NCBI RefSeq assembly: GCF_002261265.1
Contig: NZ_NEVK01000003.1
Location: 124,001-188,000, forward strand
From: Bordetella genomosp. 7
GTDB lineage: Bacteria > Pseudomonadota > Gammaproteobacteria > Burkholderiales > Burkholderiaceae_B
Reading direction: 5' to 3'
Length of the DNA stretch: 64,000 nt
Positions within the stretch are counted from its first letter, which is position 1. The number at the start of each line of letters is the position of its first letter. Positions 53,630-62,156 of this stretch are shown here, in pieces. The notes under the pieces were generated by a model. The model was not told where the DNA came from, did no database searches, and worked only from the letters and a program-made list of their open reading frames with translations. Made by a program: the position numbers and the translations under genes.

Positions 53630-54532
53630 ATGGATCTTGAACCCCGACTGCTGCGGTATTTCATCGCGGTGGCTGAAGAACGCCATTTCAGCCGCGCCGC
53701 GGCGCGCCTGCATTTGTCGCAGCCGCCGCTGAGCTACGCCATCCGCCAATTGGAAAGCACGCTGGGCGTAAGACTGTTCGAGCGCACCAGCCGGCACGTG
53801 GCCCTGACGGACGCGGGGCATGTGCTTTATCGCGAAGCCCAGGCGCTGCTGCGCCAGTCCGAAGCCATCGGTACGCTGGTGCAGCGCGTGAACGCCGGGT
53901 TGCGCGGACGCCTGCGCATCGGTTTTGTGGGGTCGATGTTGTATCGCGGCATGCCCGACCTTCTGGCCGCGATGAGGGCGGCGCTGCCGGATGTAGAGCA
54001 TGTGCTGACTGAACTGAATTCGCACGACCAGATCGAGGCCGTACGGCGTGGCGAACAAGACCTGGGCTTTATCCACGCCAATCCCGCGCCGCCCGAGGTC
54101 TGCACGCTGGACCTGGTGGCTGAACCCTTTGTGCTGTGCGTGCCCGCGGCGCATCCGTTGGCGAAGCGCCAGCGTGTCCGCCTGGCGGCGTTGGCAGGCG
54201 AGGACTTCATCTTTTTCGCGCGCGCGGCCTCGCCCAGCTACTACGAGACGGTGCTGTCGCTGTGCGTTACGGCCGGCTTCCACCCGGCCGTGCGCCACGA
54301 AGTGCGCCATTGGCTGAGCGTGGCCGCGCTGGTGTCGCAGGGCCTGGGCGTTTCCATTGTGCCGGCCTGCCTGGCGCGCAGCCGGCTGGCCGGCACGCGA
54401 TTCATCGCGTTCGACCATGAAGCGCGTTCGGTCAGCCGGGCCATCTGGTCCGCGCAGGCGGCATCGCCCCTGCTGCAGCGCGCGGTGGAGCTCATGCGCC
54501 GCCACTATGGGCTAGTGACGGCAGGGGACTGA
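53630..54532 (+). CDS. LysR-type transcriptional regulator
   Basis: 300 residues. MDLEPRLLRYFIAVAEERHF and LHLSQPPLSYAIRQLESTLG form the DNA-binding domain of the CbbR/CatR/BenM-like group (the QPPLS variant). The effector domain starts at RGRLRIGFVGSMLYRGMPDL. Divergent from the AidB-like dehydrogenase gene, which it probably regulates together with the TctC and CoA-transferase genes. It is also 125 bp before the TRAP operon on the same strand. Confidence 0.93.
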   Translation: MDLEPRLLRYFIAVAEERHFSRAAARLHLSQPPLSYAIRQLESTLGVRLFERTSRHVALTDAGHVLYREAQALLRQSEAIGTLVQRVNAGLRGRLRIGFVGSMLYRGMPDLLAAMRAALPDVEHVLTELNSHDQIEAVRRGEQDLGFIHANPAPPEVCTLDLVAEPFVLCVPAAHPLAKRQRVRLAALAGEDFIFFARAASPSYYETVLSLCVTAGFHPAVRHEVRHWLSVAALVSQGLGVSIVPACLARSRLAGTRFIAFDHEARSVSRAIWSAQAASPLLQRAVELMRRHYGLVTAGD

Positions 54533-54604
54533 ACTGCCCGCGCGGGTGCTTCGCGAAAGCGATGCTGCGGCGCAGGATGAAAAGTCGTTGACAGGGGGTG
54601 CCTC

Positions 54605-54652
54605 TTTGTTCGAGTATTTGTCCAGACAAACTAACAAACTAGACAAAGGAGG
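54605..54652. promoter_or_regulatory. Array of TTTGTC/GACAAA half-sites overlapping a ribosome site
   Basis: A perfect inverted repeat TTTGTC-CA-GACAAA is at 54617-54630, with further half-sites TTTGTT (54605-54610), AACAAA (54633-54638) and GACAAA (54642-54647). The last overlaps the strong Shine-Dalgarno AAAGGAGG (54645-54652) of the operon's first gene. The TTGTC..GACAA form is like operators of GntR/FadR-type repressors. No such regulator is encoded in this window. Confidence 0.55.
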
Positions 54653-54656
54653 CAAT

Positions 54657-55160
54657 ATGGAGGTCATGGCCGTCGGGCCCAAGCGGTATCGCTTCAGTTT
54701 TGGCCGCTATCTGGAAGAGTTCGAGGTGGGCGCGGTGTACGAGCACCGGCCCGGCCGCACGCTTACGGACGCCGACAACATCCAGTTCTCGTTGATGACG
54801 ATGAACTTTCATCCGATGCATTGCGATGCCGCCTACGCCGGCAAAAGCGAATTCGGCAAGCTGCTGGTCAACAGCGGGCTGACGCTGGCCGTGGTGCTGG
54901 GCATGACGGTGGCCGATATCAGCGGCAAGGCGATTGCCAACCTGGGGTGGAAAGAAATCAACCTGACCGCGCCCGTTTTCGCAGGCGACACGCTGTACGC
55001 AGAGTCCGAAGTGCTCGAGCTGCGGGAATCGCGCAGCCGGCCCACGCAGGGCATCGTCACGACCCGCACCCGCGCCTTCAACCAGGACGGCGTGGAGGTC
55101 ATGAACTTCATCCGTTACAGCCTGGTGCCCAAGCGCGGGCACGGCGTGGGCGACCAATAA
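54657..55160 (+). CDS. MaoC-like hotdog hydratase
   Basis: 167 residues, single MaoC hotdog domain. LTDADNIQFSLMTMNFHPMH followed by CDAAYAGKSEFGKLLVNSGL is the hydratase-2-like active-site region, with Asn-Phe-His-Pro-Met-His in place of the usual Asn-Pro-Ile-His. The ATG at 54657 has an excellent AAAGGAGG site. It leads the TRAP transporter operon and probably hydrates an enoyl-CoA made by the dehydrogenase at the other end of it. Confidence 0.86.
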   Translation: MEVMAVGPKRYRFSFGRYLEEFEVGAVYEHRPGRTLTDADNIQFSLMTMNFHPMHCDAAYAGKSEFGKLLVNSGLTLAVVLGMTVADISGKAIANLGWKEINLTAPVFAGDTLYAESEVLELRESRSRPTQGIVTTRTRAFNQDGVEVMNFIRYSLVPKRGHGVGDQ

Positions 55161-55231
55161 GCATTACATGCCCGTTTGTGCGCGGGCGCCGCCCGCGTTG
55201 CATTGCAGTACTCACCAGAGGAGGTATTGCC

Positions 55232-56221
55232 ATGTCGTATTCATTGTTGCGCCGTGCGGCGCTGCTGTTTGCGCTGCTGTCGCCATTGAGCTCTTACGCA
55301 GTCGAGATGGTGTTGACGTCGGAAGTCGCGGCGTCGCACTGGAAAACCAAGTACATGAACGAGTTTGCGCAGGACGTTGCCAAGCGCACGAACGGCGCGG
55401 TGCAGGTCAAGGTGTTCCCGGCCTCGCAGCTATACAACGACCAGGATGGCCTGGCCGCCATCGGCACGGGCGCCGTGCACATGGTGTGGCCGGTGTCGGT
55501 GCGGCTCGAGACGCTGGATGCCGGGCTGGGCTACGTGAACCTGCCGTTCGGCCTGTCGGACAAGCTGATGGAGAACCAATGCTTTGCCAGCGGCCTGACG
55601 GAACTGATATCCGACCGCCTGAAATCGCGCCAGCTGCAGGTGCTGGGGCTGCTGCGCACCGCCGACCTGTTCTTTATTTTTCGTGACCGCGATGTGAAGT
55701 CGCTGGCCGACATGCAGGGCGCCAAGCTGCGCGTGACGGGCGGCCGCATCTTCCTGGACATGGTGCGCAGCTTCGATGCAAGCCCCGTGTCGATGGCCGC
55801 GTCGGAAATGAGCACGGCGCTGGCGCAGGGCGCGATCGACGGCGTGCTGACGTCGCCGGCCGGCTGGGCCGAGATGATAGGCAAGACCGGCAAGTACGCG
55901 TTTCATGTGCCGGGTATGTCATTGGCCACCTATGCCGTCGTGGTGGACCGCAACTGGATGGACGCGTTGCCTGCCGACCAGCGCCAGGCCGTGGTCGACA
56001 GCCTGAACGACATTATCAAGCGCCAGTGGGATGAGGCGCGCGCCGCCGATGCCAAGGCTGTAAAGCAGATGGAAGCGCAGGGCTCGGTGTATCGCGTCGC
56101 GGACGATGCCGCCGCGGCGGAATGGAAGGCTCGCGCCGACACCGCGAAGAAGGTCTATACCGACAAGTACGGCGACGTGGTCAAGCAGGTCGACGCCATC
56201 GCGCAAGGCTGCGGAGTCTGA
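55232..56221 (+). CDS. TRAP transporter substrate-binding protein, DctP family (first of two)
   Basis: 329 residues with a Sec signal ending SSYAVEMVL. It has the DctP-family core: VKVFPASQLYNDQDGLAAIG, HMVWPVSVRLETLDAGLGYV, the conserved LRVTGGRIFLDMVRSF and TSPAGWAEMIGKTGKYAFHV. Binding proteins of this family use an Arg to hold a carboxylate; Arg in KLRVTGGR is the candidate. GAGGAGG precedes the ATG. It is clearly paralogous to the second DctP at 57839, from which it is separated only by an amidase gene. Confidence 0.92.
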   Translation: MSYSLLRRAALLFALLSPLSSYAVEMVLTSEVAASHWKTKYMNEFAQDVAKRTNGAVQVKVFPASQLYNDQDGLAAIGTGAVHMVWPVSVRLETLDAGLGYVNLPFGLSDKLMENQCFASGLTELISDRLKSRQLQVLGLLRTADLFFIFRDRDVKSLADMQGAKLRVTGGRIFLDMVRSFDASPVSMAASEMSTALAQGAIDGVLTSPAGWAEMIGKTGKYAFHVPGMSLATYAVVVDRNWMDALPADQRQAVVDSLNDIIKRQWDEARAADAKAVKQMEAQGSVYRVADDAAAAEWKARADTAKKVYTDKYGDVVKQVDAIAQGCGV

Positions 56222-56222
56222 C

Positions 56223-57842
56223 ATGGACGCTCTCATCCAGTCGGCGCGCGACTGGTCGGGGGCCCGCGGCCTGCCGCTGGACGGGGATGATCTGCCCGAT
56301 CTTGCCATGGCCGTGGCCGGGCTGGCCGCGACGCTGCAGGAAGAAGCGGCGCTGCTGGCCATGACAGAAGTGGCGGCGCCGTTCGGGCAGGTGTTGCGCA
56401 GCCTGGCTCCCGAACCATGGCCGGACGCGCCCGCGCCGGCCGATGCGCCGGCCCGGCGCGGCAGCGAAGCATGGGTGCGCGACTGCCTGGCGCAGATCGA
56501 GCGCAGCGCGCCCGGTCGGCTGGCGTGGGTGGATATCGATGCCGACGCCGCGCTGGCGCAAGCCCGCCAGCGCGATGAAGAATACCGGCAGGGCGGGCCA
56601 TGCGGGCCGCTGCATGGCATGCCGGTGGGCATCAAGGACATGTTCGACCGCAAAGGGCGCGTGGCAGGCTGGGGCACCCGCCTGCGCGATGGCAGCGCGC
56701 CGGCCGGCGCCGATTCCGCAGTGGTGGCGCGGCTGCACGCCGCAGGCGCCGTCGTGCTGGGCGCGCAGCACATGGCCGAGTTTGCCATGTCGCCCACCGG
56801 CTGGAATGCCACCCTGGGGCCCGGCCGCAATCCCTGGGACATAGGCCGCGTATCGGGTGGCAGCTCCAGCGGGGCCGCGATGTCGGTTGCGGCGGGGCAT
56901 GTGCCTTTGGCGATAGGCTCGGACACGGGCGGATCGGTGCGCCTGCCCGCGGCCTTGTGCGGCCTTACCGGCCTGAAACCCACCCAGCATCGCATCAGCG
57001 TGGCGGGCGCCATGCCGCTGTCGCCCAGCCAGGACTGCATCGGACCGCTGGCGTGGTCTGCCGAGCTGTGCGGCCATGCGTACCGCGCGCTGGCCGGCGC
57101 CGATGCGGCCGACCTTTCGTGCGTGGACGCGCCGGCCACCCTGGGCGATGCGCCCCGCGCCTTGCGCGTGGCCGTGCCGCGCTGGCGCGACGATGACCCC
57201 ATGTCCGCCGACATGCGGCGGGCCCTGGACGAGGCGGTGCGCGCGCTGCGCGACGCGGGGGTCGAGTGCCATCCCGTGGCCTCTCCGTACCCGCTGCTGC
57301 AGCGGGCCGGGCAACTGGCTTCTATCGTGCTGGCGGTGGAAGCCGCCGCCATGCACCGGCGCTGGCTGCACGAGCACGGCGACGGTTACGGGCGCCAGGT
57401 GCGTCGCCGCATCGCGCGCGGCCTGCTGGTGTCGGGAGCGGACTACTGCAATGCCCTGCGCCTGCGCGCGCCCTTTCTGCGGCATTACCTGAATGCCGTA
57501 CAGGGCGGGGCCGATGCCCTGCTGCTGCCGTGCACGCCCGATGTCGCGCCAAGGGTCGACGACACGCACGGGCCCGACCAGGCTCGCCTGGAACGCGAAT
57601 TCGCGCTTTTGTCCTCGTGGACACGCGGCATCAACTACCTGGGCCTGCCGGTGCTGACCCTGCCGGCGGGCGCCGGCGCCGGCGGCCTGCCGCTGGGCAT
57701 GCAGCTGGTGGGCCCGCCCTTGGGCGAGGACAGGGTGCTGGCGCTGGGCAGGCTGTTCCAGCGCACGACGACATGGCATGCGCGCCGTCCGGCGCCCGGC
57801 ATGCAAACAGGCGGATCAACCGCCGCGACGGAGGCGACATGA
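56223..57842 (+). CDS. Amidase signature-family hydrolase
   Basis: 539 residues, amidase signature enzyme. The Ser-cisSer-Lys triad is visible: Lys138 in GMPVGIKDMFDRKG, Ser214 in VSGGSSSGAAMSVA and Ser238 in SDTGGSVRLPAALCGLTGLK; the 76 and 24 residue spacings are right. It would release a carboxylate and an amine or ammonia from an amide. The start is one base after the first DctP stop, and the stop overlaps the second DctP start (ATGA). Being between two binding proteins suggests that it acts on their cargo. Confidence 0.92.
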   Translation: MDALIQSARDWSGARGLPLDGDDLPDLAMAVAGLAATLQEEAALLAMTEVAAPFGQVLRSLAPEPWPDAPAPADAPARRGSEAWVRDCLAQIERSAPGRLAWVDIDADAALAQARQRDEEYRQGGPCGPLHGMPVGIKDMFDRKGRVAGWGTRLRDGSAPAGADSAVVARLHAAGAVVLGAQHMAEFAMSPTGWNATLGPGRNPWDIGRVSGGSSSGAAMSVAAGHVPLAIGSDTGGSVRLPAALCGLTGLKPTQHRISVAGAMPLSPSQDCIGPLAWSAELCGHAYRALAGADAADLSCVDAPATLGDAPRALRVAVPRWRDDDPMSADMRRALDEAVRALRDAGVECHPVASPYPLLQRAGQLASIVLAVEAAAMHRRWLHEHGDGYGRQVRRRIARGLLVSGADYCNALRLRAPFLRHYLNAVQGGADALLLPCTPDVAPRVDDTHGPDQARLEREFALLSSWTRGINYLGLPVLTLPAGAGAGGLPLGMQLVGPPLGEDRVLALGRLFQRTTTWHARRPAPGMQTGGSTAATEAT

Positions 57843-58843
57843 AGACGATCTGGAGCAAGGCGGCGCCCTGGTGCGCCGCCCTGGCGATCTGCTGGGGTGG
57901 CGCGGCCGGGGCCGCAGAAATGATCATCACCAGCGAAATTCCGCTGGCCACCAACCCCAGCCCGTATATCGAGCAGTTCATTGCCGAGGTTGACAAGCGC
58001 ACCGACGGCGCAGTCAAGGGCAAGTACTTTCCGGCTTCGCAGCTGTACAACGACCGCGACGGCCTGGCCGCGCTGGGCACCGGCGCCCTCCACATGGTGT
58101 GGCCGGTGTCGTCGCGCCTGGAGCAGTTCGACGCGCGCGTGGGCGTGGCCAGCCTTCCGTTCGCGCTGACCACCGAAGAAATGACCAATGCGTGTTTCGC
58201 CGAGGGCTTCACGCGCATGATCTCCGGCTATCTGGAGCCGCGCGGCATGCAGGTGCTGGGCTTTCTGCGCACGGCCGACCTGATCTTCCTGATGAAAGAC
58301 CGCGACATCCGCCAGGTTGACGACCTGAAAGGGCAGAAGGTCAGGGTGATAGGCGGGCAGATCATGCTGGATGCCATGCGTTCGGTGCAGGCCAGCCCCA
58401 TCTCGATGGCGGCGTCCGAAATGTCTGCCGCGCTGTCGCAGGGAGCCATCGATGGCGCCATGACCTCGCCCGCAGGATGGGTAGACGTGCTGGGCAACAC
58501 GGCGCGCTATGCCACGCTGGCTCCCGGCATGGGCCTGGCGACCTCGGCCGTGACAGTGGACAAGATGTGGCTCGATGGCTTGCCGGGCGACCAGCGCAAG
58601 ATCATCCAGGACGTGCTGGCCGAGATCATCGCGCGGCAGTGGCAGGAAACCGTCGCCAAAGACCGCCAGCTGATCGACAAGATGGTGGCGCAGGGCGGCC
58701 ATTACCGCGTCATGGAGCCGGCCGAAGTCGACAAGCTGAAGGCGCGTTTCGTGGCGGCGGGCGAGGGCTTCCGCAGCAAGCATGCCGATGCCATCGTGCA
58801 GCTGGAGAAAATCCGCAAGGAGTGCGTCAATGATGGCAAGTGA
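57839..58843 (+). CDS. TRAP transporter substrate-binding protein, DctP family (second of two)
   Basis: 334 residues, signal peptide ending AAGAAEMIITSE. Core motifs run parallel to the first DctP: GKYFPASQLYNDRDGLAALG, HMVWPVSSRLEQFDARVGVA, VRVIGGQIMLDAMRSV and TSPAGWVDVLGNTARYATLA. At the ligand-binding position it reads RVIGGQ where the first has RVTGGR, so the two may differ in ligand. It overlaps the amidase and the DctQ gene. Confidence 0.92.
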   Translation: MKTIWSKAAPWCAALAICWGGAAGAAEMIITSEIPLATNPSPYIEQFIAEVDKRTDGAVKGKYFPASQLYNDRDGLAALGTGALHMVWPVSSRLEQFDARVGVASLPFALTTEEMTNACFAEGFTRMISGYLEPRGMQVLGFLRTADLIFLMKDRDIRQVDDLKGQKVRVIGGQIMLDAMRSVQASPISMAASEMSAALSQGAIDGAMTSPAGWVDVLGNTARYATLAPGMGLATSAVTVDKMWLDGLPGDQRKIIQDVLAEIIARQWQETVAKDRQLIDKMVAQGGHYRVMEPAEVDKLKARFVAAGEGFRSKHADAIVQLEKIRKECVNDGK

Positions 58844-59450
58844 CCTGAATTCGGCTTCTATACCCGCAGCGCCCGCCGCGGCGCGCGTGGCGCCCGTGTT
58901 CGGCCGGCTGGGCTGGATATCGCGCCTGGTGCTGGCGTTGGCCACCGCCCTGGCGCTGGGCGCCACGGGCATCATGATCCTGGAAGGCTTCAGCCGGTAT
59001 GTGCTGGATGTCAGCTATTTCTGGGCCGAAGAATCCGTGCGTTTCCTGATGGTGTGGGCGTTTTTCCTGACGCTGGGCATCGCGGGTTTCCGCCACTGCC
59101 ATATTCGCACCGAACTGCTGGTGCAGCGGCTGCCGCCGCCCGTGCAGCGCGCGGTCTGGCTGCTGACCTGCCTGGCGGGCATGGCGTTCGCCTTCATCCT
59201 GGCGTATTCGTCCATTCCCCAGGTGCAACGGTTCTACACCATGGGCATGGTGTCCGAGTCATCGCTCGAACTGCCGATGTGGCTGTTGTTCCTGGCCATG
59301 CCGGTGGGCGGCCTTGCGCTGTTCGTGTATTACGCGTGCGCCGCCTGGTATGCCTGGCGCTGGGGCGATCCGTTCGTGCCCGAGGCTGCAGAAGACGAAC
59401 CCGATGCCGGCGTCGTGGCCGCCATCTCTGGCAAGGAGCCGCTGCTATGA
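58830..59450 (+). CDS. TRAP transporter small permease, DctQ family
   Basis: 206 residues with four membrane segments, the small TRAP subunit. GIMILEGFSRYVLDVSYFWA and EESVRFLMVWAFFLTLGIAG followed by FRHCHIRTELLV are DctQ signatures. AAGGAG precedes the ATG at 58830, which overlaps the second DctP by 14 nt. The stop overlaps the DctM start as ATGA. Confidence 0.92.
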   Translation: MMASDLNSASIPAAPAAARVAPVFGRLGWISRLVLALATALALGATGIMILEGFSRYVLDVSYFWAEESVRFLMVWAFFLTLGIAGFRHCHIRTELLVQRLPPPVQRAVWLLTCLAGMAFAFILAYSSIPQVQRFYTMGMVSESSLELPMWLLFLAMPVGGLALFVYYACAAWYAWRWGDPFVPEAAEDEPDAGVVAAISGKEPLL

Positions 59451-60718
59451 CACTGGGACTTTCGGTTTTGGGCCTGCTGGTGCTGCTGGCCCTGGGCGCG
59501 CACGTGGGCACGGCCATGGGCCTGATGTCCAGCGCCATGGTGATGTCGGTGGACGGCGTGCCCCTGACCGTCGTGGCGCAGACCGCATTCAAGTCCATCA
59601 ACAGCTACCCGCTGATGGCCATACCGATGTTCGTGCTGATGGGCAACCTGATGATGCGCGGCAACATCGTGGCGCTGATGATCGAGCTGATCGGCAGCGT
59701 GGTGCGCTGCGTGCGCGGCGGCCTGGCGCTGACGGTGATGCTGGCCTGCGTGTTCTTCGCGGCGGTATCCGGGTCCAGCGTGGGGTCGGCAGCCGCCATC
59801 GGCGCGGCCACGGTCGATGGCCTGAAGCGCGAGAATTACCCGCCGCGCTTCTCGGCGGCCCTGGTGGCGGTGGGCGGCACGCTGGGGCTGATGATTCCGC
59901 CTTCGCTGGGTTTCATCCTGATCGGCTCCATCGTGGGCCTGCCCGTGGACCGGCTGTTCGTGGCCGGCATCGTGCCCGGCCTGATGGAAGCCGCGCTGCT
60001 GTTGCTGACCACGGCCTGGATGACGCGGCGGGGCGGCTACGGCGCCACCACGGTCAAGCCGGATTTCGCCGGCTTCGTGAAGCGTCTGCCGCGCGCCTCG
60101 GGCGCGCTGTCGATGCCCGTGCTGGTGCTGGGCAGCATCTACCTGGGCATTTTCACCCCCACCGAAGTGTCGGCCGTGGCCGCCGGCTATGCGGCGCTGC
60201 TGTGCGTCGTGGTGTACCGGACCATGAATTGGCGCACGGTCTGGCAGGTGTCGCAGGAATCCATCCTGCAATCCACCATGATTTTCATGGTGGTCATGGG
60301 AGGCAGCCTGATCGGCTTCATCCTGGCGCGCATGGGCGTATCGGCGTCGCTGATCGGCTTCATGGAACGCATGGACATGTCGGCCTGGCAGTTCCTGCTG
60401 CTGGCCAACGCGGTGCTGCTGTTGCTGGGCATGTTCCTCGATGGCGTGGCGATGATCGTGCTGACGGCGCCCTTGCTGTTTCCCATGGCCACGCACCTGG
60501 GCGTTGACCCGGTTCACTTTGCCGTGATCATGGTCGCCAACGTCGAGATCGCGACGCTTACGCCGCCCATCGGCCTGAACTTGTTCGTCATGAGCGGCAT
60601 CGCGCGCATTCCGGTCGAGCAGGTGGCGCGCGGCGTGGTGCCGTTCTATGTCACCCGCCTGGTGTCGCTGGCGTTGATTACCTTTGTGCCCGCGTTGTCG
60701 CTGGTGCTGCTGGATTGA
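59447..60718 (+). CDS. TRAP transporter large permease, DctM family
   Basis: 423 residues, about 11-12 membrane segments, the Na+-coupled large TRAP subunit. ALMAIPMFVLMGNLMMRG-like SYPLMAIPMFVLMGNLMMRG, FFAAVSGSSVGSAAAIGAAT, GTLGLMIPPSLGFILIG, SIYLGIFTPTEVSAVAAGYA and VEIATLTPPIGLNLFVMSGI are all hallmarks. It completes the transporter with DctQ and either DctP. Confidence 0.95.
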   Translation: MTLGLSVLGLLVLLALGAHVGTAMGLMSSAMVMSVDGVPLTVVAQTAFKSINSYPLMAIPMFVLMGNLMMRGNIVALMIELIGSVVRCVRGGLALTVMLACVFFAAVSGSSVGSAAAIGAATVDGLKRENYPPRFSAALVAVGGTLGLMIPPSLGFILIGSIVGLPVDRLFVAGIVPGLMEAALLLLTTAWMTRRGGYGATTVKPDFAGFVKRLPRASGALSMPVLVLGSIYLGIFTPTEVSAVAAGYAALLCVVVYRTMNWRTVWQVSQESILQSTMIFMVVMGGSLIGFILARMGVSASLIGFMERMDMSAWQFLLLANAVLLLLGMFLDGVAMIVLTAPLLFPMATHLGVDPVHFAVIMVANVEIATLTPPIGLNLFVMSGIARIPVEQVARGVVPFYVTRLVSLALITFVPALSLVLLD

Positions 60719-60733
60719 TAGGGAGGACCTGCA

Positions 60734-62131
60734 ATGAAAGACCACGCTGAGGCGCCGGCCACGCTGGCGCTGTCCGAAACACTGGCGCGCTACGCCGCCG
60801 GCTTTGAGGCCGCTGCCATTCCCGCGTCGGCGCGCGAACGTGCCCGCCTGTTGATGCTGGATTCCATCGGCATTGCGCTGGCCTCGCACGGTTATGAGTT
60901 TTCGCGACGCGCGCTGGCTGCCATCGGCGAACTGGACGGCGGCGGCGACAGCGTCGTGATAGGGTCGTCCCGGCGCATGGATCCGCGCAATGCGGCGCTG
61001 GCAAACGGCGTGTTGATCCACGGCCTGGACTACGACGATACGCACGCGCGCGGGGTGATCCATGCCACGGCGTCGGTCCTGCCCGCCGTGCTGGCCGTGG
61101 CCGCGCGCGATGACCGTTCCGGCGCCGACATGCTGGCCGCCTATGTGCTGGGCATGGAAGTCGCCACGCGCCTGGGCGCCGTGGCCAAGGGGGGGTTTCA
61201 CCAGGTGGGGTTTCATCCCACCGGACTGATCGGCGCCTTCGGCTGCACGCTGGCGGCCGGCTGGCTGCTGGGGCTGGATGCGCAGCAGCTGGTGGATGCC
61301 CAGGGCATCGCGCTTTCCACGGCCTCGGGCAGTCTGGAATTCCTGAATGATGGCGCCTGGAACAAGCGCATGCATCCCGGCTGGGCGGCGTGCGCGGGCA
61401 TCACGTCCGCCACCTTCGGCAAGCATCGCTACACCGGCACGCGGCTGGCCTACGAAGGCCGCTTCGGACTGTACGCCAGCCACCTGGGCGCGCTCGATTA
61501 CGACCTGGGCCTGGCCACGGCAGGGCTGGGCACACAGTGGGAAGTCGAACGCGTGTCGGTCAAGCCGCTGCCGGCCTGCCACTTTACGCATGCCGCGGTC
61601 GATGCGGCCGCGCGCCTGCATGCGCAGGGCGTGCGGCCGGAGCAAGTGCGCCGCATCACCGTGCTGGTGCCCGCCGAAGTCGTCAAGACGGTGTGCGAGC
61701 CGGAGGCCTCCAAGCGCAAGCCGGCCAACAGCTACGAAGCGCAGTTCAGTATTCCCTATCTGGTGGCCACCGCCTTGTGCAAAGGCCGATTGACGCTGGA
61801 CGACCTGGAAGAGGCCGCGCTGCACGACCCGGCGGTGCTGGGGCTGTGCGCCCTGACGGATTATCGCCACGACCCCGACAGCGACTTCCCGCTGCATTAC
61901 GGCGGCGAAGTCATCGTCGAGCTGCAGGACGGTCGCACGCTGCGCGAGCGCGAGGCGGTCAACCGCGGCGCCGAAGACCGGCCGCTTGGCGCTGACGACA
62001 TACGCGCCAAGTTCCACGACAACGCGCGCCGCCAGGTGTCCGCCGAGCGCGCCGCCGCGATCGAGGCGTGCGTGCTGGGGCTGGAGCAGGGGTCGGCGCG
62101 CGCGCTGGCCCAGGGCCTGGCGCAGGCATGA
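60734..62131 (+). CDS. MmgE/PrpD-family protein
   Basis: 465 residues of the MmgE/PrpD fold, whose known members dehydrate or isomerise tricarboxylates (2-methylcitrate dehydratase) or itaconate-type acids (cis-aconitate decarboxylase). ANGVLIHGLDYDDTHARGVI and HATASVLPAVLAVA hold the conserved Asp/His region; HPTGLIGAFGCTLAAGWLLG, then LNDGAWNKRMHPGWAACAGI and KPLPACHFTHAAVDAA are also present. GGGAGG precedes the ATG. No methylcitrate genes are nearby, so a novel substrate is likely. It comes directly after the TRAP genes. Confidence 0.9.
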   Translation: MKDHAEAPATLALSETLARYAAGFEAAAIPASARERARLLMLDSIGIALASHGYEFSRRALAAIGELDGGGDSVVIGSSRRMDPRNAALANGVLIHGLDYDDTHARGVIHATASVLPAVLAVAARDDRSGADMLAAYVLGMEVATRLGAVAKGGFHQVGFHPTGLIGAFGCTLAAGWLLGLDAQQLVDAQGIALSTASGSLEFLNDGAWNKRMHPGWAACAGITSATFGKHRYTGTRLAYEGRFGLYASHLGALDYDLGLATAGLGTQWEVERVSVKPLPACHFTHAAVDAAARLHAQGVRPEQVRRITVLVPAEVVKTVCEPEASKRKPANSYEAQFSIPYLVATALCKGRLTLDDLEEAALHDPAVLGLCALTDYRHDPDSDFPLHYGGEVIVELQDGRTLREREAVNRGAEDRPLGADDIRAKFHDNARRQVSAERAAAIEACVLGLEQGSARALAQGLAQA

Positions 62132-62156
62132 GCGAGATATTCACATGGAGACCGGC

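Noticed and set aside
59330-62017. 895-codon open frame on the reverse strand
   Set aside because: It lies antisense to the TRAP permease and MmgE/PrpD genes, has His/Gln/Arg-rich non-protein-like composition and comes from third-position GC bias.
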